Assembly (NCBI GenBank): GCA_937894535.1
Contig: CALBHI010000023.1
Location: 1 to 7,843 of the forward strand
DNA: 7,843 nt
Origin: an uncultured Verrucomicrobiota bacterium
GTDB taxonomy: Bacteria; Verrucomicrobiota; Kiritimatiellia; CAIVKH01
Direction: 5' to 3'
Shown: positions 6,514-7,843 of the stretch, one piece after another
How positions within the stretch are numbered: the stretch's first letter is position 1
Layout of the letters: the number at the start of each line of letters is the position of its first letter
Program-made: the position numbers and the translations under genes
The notes under the pieces: model-generated
The model's database searches: none
Seen by the model: only the letters and a program-made list of their open reading frames with translations
Told to the model about the DNA's origin: nothing

Positions 6514-7098
6514 ATGAAAGTACGCGTATTCTTCCAGACCAGCCTCGCCGCAGCAGCCTTGCTCGCCGCCAGCGGATGTATCGTCGACCCGGCGGAACAG
6601 CGCCGGGTGTCCCAGCAGCAGACGGAAGACAGCCTGATCCTGCAGGAGGATCTCCGCCGCATCCGCGCCCGCCTGGAAGCCCTCGAGTCTGACTTCCAGC
6701 GCCTGCAGCAGCAGGTCAGCACGTCGAACAACGACCTCGCCCGCGCAAACCAATCCCAACTGGCCGGGTTCAATGCCACCCTCGACGAACTGAACAAACG
6801 CATCCGGGCGGTGGATGCGGCCCGCGAGGCCGACAAACGGGAGATCGTGGACTCGCTTTCGAAGAAGATATCGAGCGTGATGTCTTCCGCTCCCGCCCGT
6901 TCCTCCAGTGCCAGCCAGGCCGCCCCGCGGCGTGCGGTGAGCAACGAAGGCTACGAACACGTGGTAGGTCCCGGAGAAACCCTTTCGGCGATCGCCAAAG
7001 CCTATGGAGCCCGGACCGAGGACATTATCCAGGCCAATGGCCTGAAGAGTGCCGACGTGCTGCGCGTCGGCCAGAAGTTGTTCATCCCGGCGCGCTGA
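6514..7098 (+). CDS. Lipoprotein with coiled coil and C-terminal LysM peptidoglycan-binding domain
   Basis: This 194-residue envelope protein is probably anchored in the outer membrane by lipid and held to the cell wall by LysM. The signal peptide ends in the lipobox LAASGC, giving Cys22 as the lipidated residue; position +2 is Ile rather than Asp, which favours outer-membrane sorting by the E. coli rule. Residues about 36-120 are Gln-, Leu-, Glu- and Arg-rich with heptad-like spacing (EDLRRIRARLEALESDFQRL), predicting a coiled coil and oligomerisation. A Ser/Ala/Pro/Arg linker covers about 121-146. A single LysM domain fills 147-193: HVVGPGETLSAIAKAYG, TEDIIQANGL, LRVGQKLFIP. No catalytic domain is present, so a structural or scaffolding role is more likely than cell-wall hydrolysis. 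GGAG at 6502-6505 supports the start. The gene is convergent with rfbD, with 10 nt between stop codons. I cannot name a characterised orthologue. Confidence 0.9.
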   Translation: MKVRVFFQTSLAAAALLAASGCIVDPAEQRRVSQQQTEDSLILQEDLRRIRARLEALESDFQRLQQQVSTSNNDLARANQSQLAGFNATLDELNKRIRAVDAAREADKREIVDSLSKKISSVMSSAPARSSSASQAAPRRAVSNEGYEHVVGPGETLSAIAKAYGARTEDIIQANGLKSADVLRVGQKLFIPAR

Positions 7099-7118
7099 TC
7101 ATCCCGGATCAACCGCGC
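7090..7118. terminator. Interrupted stem-loop spanning the stop codons of a convergent pair; possible bidirectional terminator
   Basis: GCGCG (7090-7094) pairs with CGCGC (7114-7118), and TGATC (7096-7100) pairs with GATCA (7107-7111), with a small internal loop (C against AC) and a 6-nt ATCCCG apical loop. This gives ten base pairs in all. The TGA of the LysM gene (7096-7098) and the complement of the rfbD TGA (7109-7111) form the inner stem. There is no T-tract on either side. It is weaker than the repeat at 5095-5116 but occupies the same position relative to its genes. Confidence 0.4.
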
Positions 7119-7843
7119 GAAGCCTCGATCGCCTGGACCGCCAGCGGCTCCTCGCGCAGGTAGGCACGCAGCCCATCCTGCCAGGTCGGCATCAACGCGC
7201 CGGTCCATTGCGTGTACAGGTCGGTGGCCAGCACCGAATAGGCGGGCCGGGGTGCCGGATACTTCAATTCCTCGGACTTCATCGGGGTAACCTGGACCGA
7301 GCGGATACCGCACATCGCGAGGATCTCCTCGGCGAACCGGAACCACGAGCACGATCCGCGCGCGGCCGCATGCACCACCCCGGTATCCGCCAAGGGCGCC
7401 AACGTGAGCAACGCCTCGGCGAGGTGCCGGGTATAGGTCGGCGAGGACACCTGGTCGCTGACCACGGTCAGGGTTCGTTTGCCCTGAATGATCTGGTTGA
7501 GGATGGCCTTGATGAAGTTCCGTCCGTTTAATCCATACAGCGACTGGGTGCGCACGATCAACGCCTGCGGCGATGCGGCGCGGACCAGCAATTCACCCTG
7601 CCATTTGGTCATGCCATAGACGCTCAGGGGCGATGCCGCATCGGCCTCGGCATAAGCGGCGTGCTTGCGGCCGTCGAAGACGTAATCGGTGCTGATGTGC
7701 AGCAAACGGATACCGCGTTCCGCGCACACGGTGCCGACGTGGCCGGCCCCGTCGGCATTGATCCGCCGGGCCGTCTCGATCTCCCGTTCGGCATCATCCA
7801 CGCGGGTGAAGGCCGCCCCGTTGATGACGACATCCACGTCGGG
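7109..7843 (-). CDS. rfbD: dTDP-4-dehydrorhamnose reductase, C-terminal part (5' end beyond window)
   Basis: This is an extended short-chain dehydrogenase of the RmlD/RfbD family, which reduces dTDP-4-dehydro-L-rhamnose to dTDP-L-rhamnose, the last step in making the rhamnose donor for cell-surface polysaccharides. The frame is open to the right edge, giving 244 visible residues against about 285-300 for the family; roughly the first 50, with the nucleotide-binding GxxGxxG turn, lie outside. Visible landmarks, numbered from the edge, are DVVINGAAFTRVDDAE (about 4-19), HISTDYVFDG (49-58), the catalytic YGMTK (Tyr76, Lys80), GRNFIKAIL (107-115) and DQVSSPTYT (130-138). The near-invariant STDYVFDG and YxxxK motifs make the family call secure. 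A GTG at 7837 is not the true start, because the family needs the missing N-terminus and codons continue upstream. It is the last gene of whatever minus-strand unit lies to the right, where rfbA/B/C would be expected. Confidence 0.93.
   Translation of the reverse strand, partial: PDVDVVINGAAFTRVDDAEREIETARRINADGAGHVGTVCAERGIRLLHISTDYVFDGRKHAAYAEADAASPLSVYGMTKWQGELLVRAASPQALIVRTQSLYGLNGRNFIKAILNQIIQGKRTLTVVSDQVSSPTYTRHLAEALLTLAPLADTGVVHAAARGSCSWFRFAEEILAMCGIRSVQVTPMKSEELKYPAPRPAYSVLATDLYTQWTGALMPTWQDGLRAYLREEPLAVQAIEASRG

Noticed and set aside
5301..6692. Long plus-strand open frame (463 codons) opposite the deaminase
   Set aside because: It is also exactly codon-aligned antisense and explained by avoidance of TTA, CTA and TCA codons. 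The minus strand carries complete amidohydrolase motifs.

Overview
This is a GC-rich bacterial window (roughly 60% G+C by eye) with six protein-coding genes and no RNA genes, insertion sequences or CRISPR arrays that I can see. The lineage is uncertain. An outer-membrane-type LysM lipoprotein and a secreted cadherin-like surface protein indicate a diderm (Gram-negative-type) cell. The archaeal-type phosphoglycerate mutase and the 5'-deoxyadenosine/SAH-type deaminase would suit the Verrucomicrobiota/Kiritimatiellota/Lentisphaerota group, but this is inference from gene style rather than a marker gene.

Layout, left to right. (1) 1-796, minus strand: N-terminal part of a secreted protein built from cadherin-like/VCBS-type repeats; it runs off the left edge. 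(2) 797-995: divergent intergenic control region with an imperfect 14-bp palindrome. (3) 996-3836, plus: a large hybrid sensor kinase with a periplasmic solute-binding domain, one membrane span, two PAS domains, HisKA, HATPase_c and a C-terminal receiver. (4) 3912-5099, plus: an ApgM-type cofactor-independent phosphoglycerate mutase, or the related proposed homoserine kinase. (5) 5112-6428, minus: an amidohydrolase of the adenosine/5'-deoxyadenosine/SAH/MTA deaminase group, convergent with gene 4. (6) 6514-7098, plus: a lipoprotein with a coiled coil and a C-terminal LysM domain. (7) 7109-7843, minus: the C-terminal part of dTDP-4-dehydrorhamnose reductase (RfbD/RmlD), running off the right edge and convergent with gene 6.

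The genes do not form one pathway. Three act at or build the envelope (surface repeat protein, LysM lipoprotein, rhamnose synthesis), two belong to central or nucleoside/methionine-related metabolism, and one senses an external ligand. The sensor kinase has no partner regulator, Hpt protein or transporter beside it. Both convergent gene pairs end in compact inverted repeats whose arms contain the two opposing TGA stop codons, and these probably serve as shared terminators.

I found no clear sign of an undescribed multi-gene system. The points most worth a second look are the orphan hybrid kinase (altered ligand-pocket residue, compositional change along its length, divergent from a surface protein), the unresolved substrate of the ApgM-like enzyme, and the stop-codon-containing hairpins at both convergent junctions.
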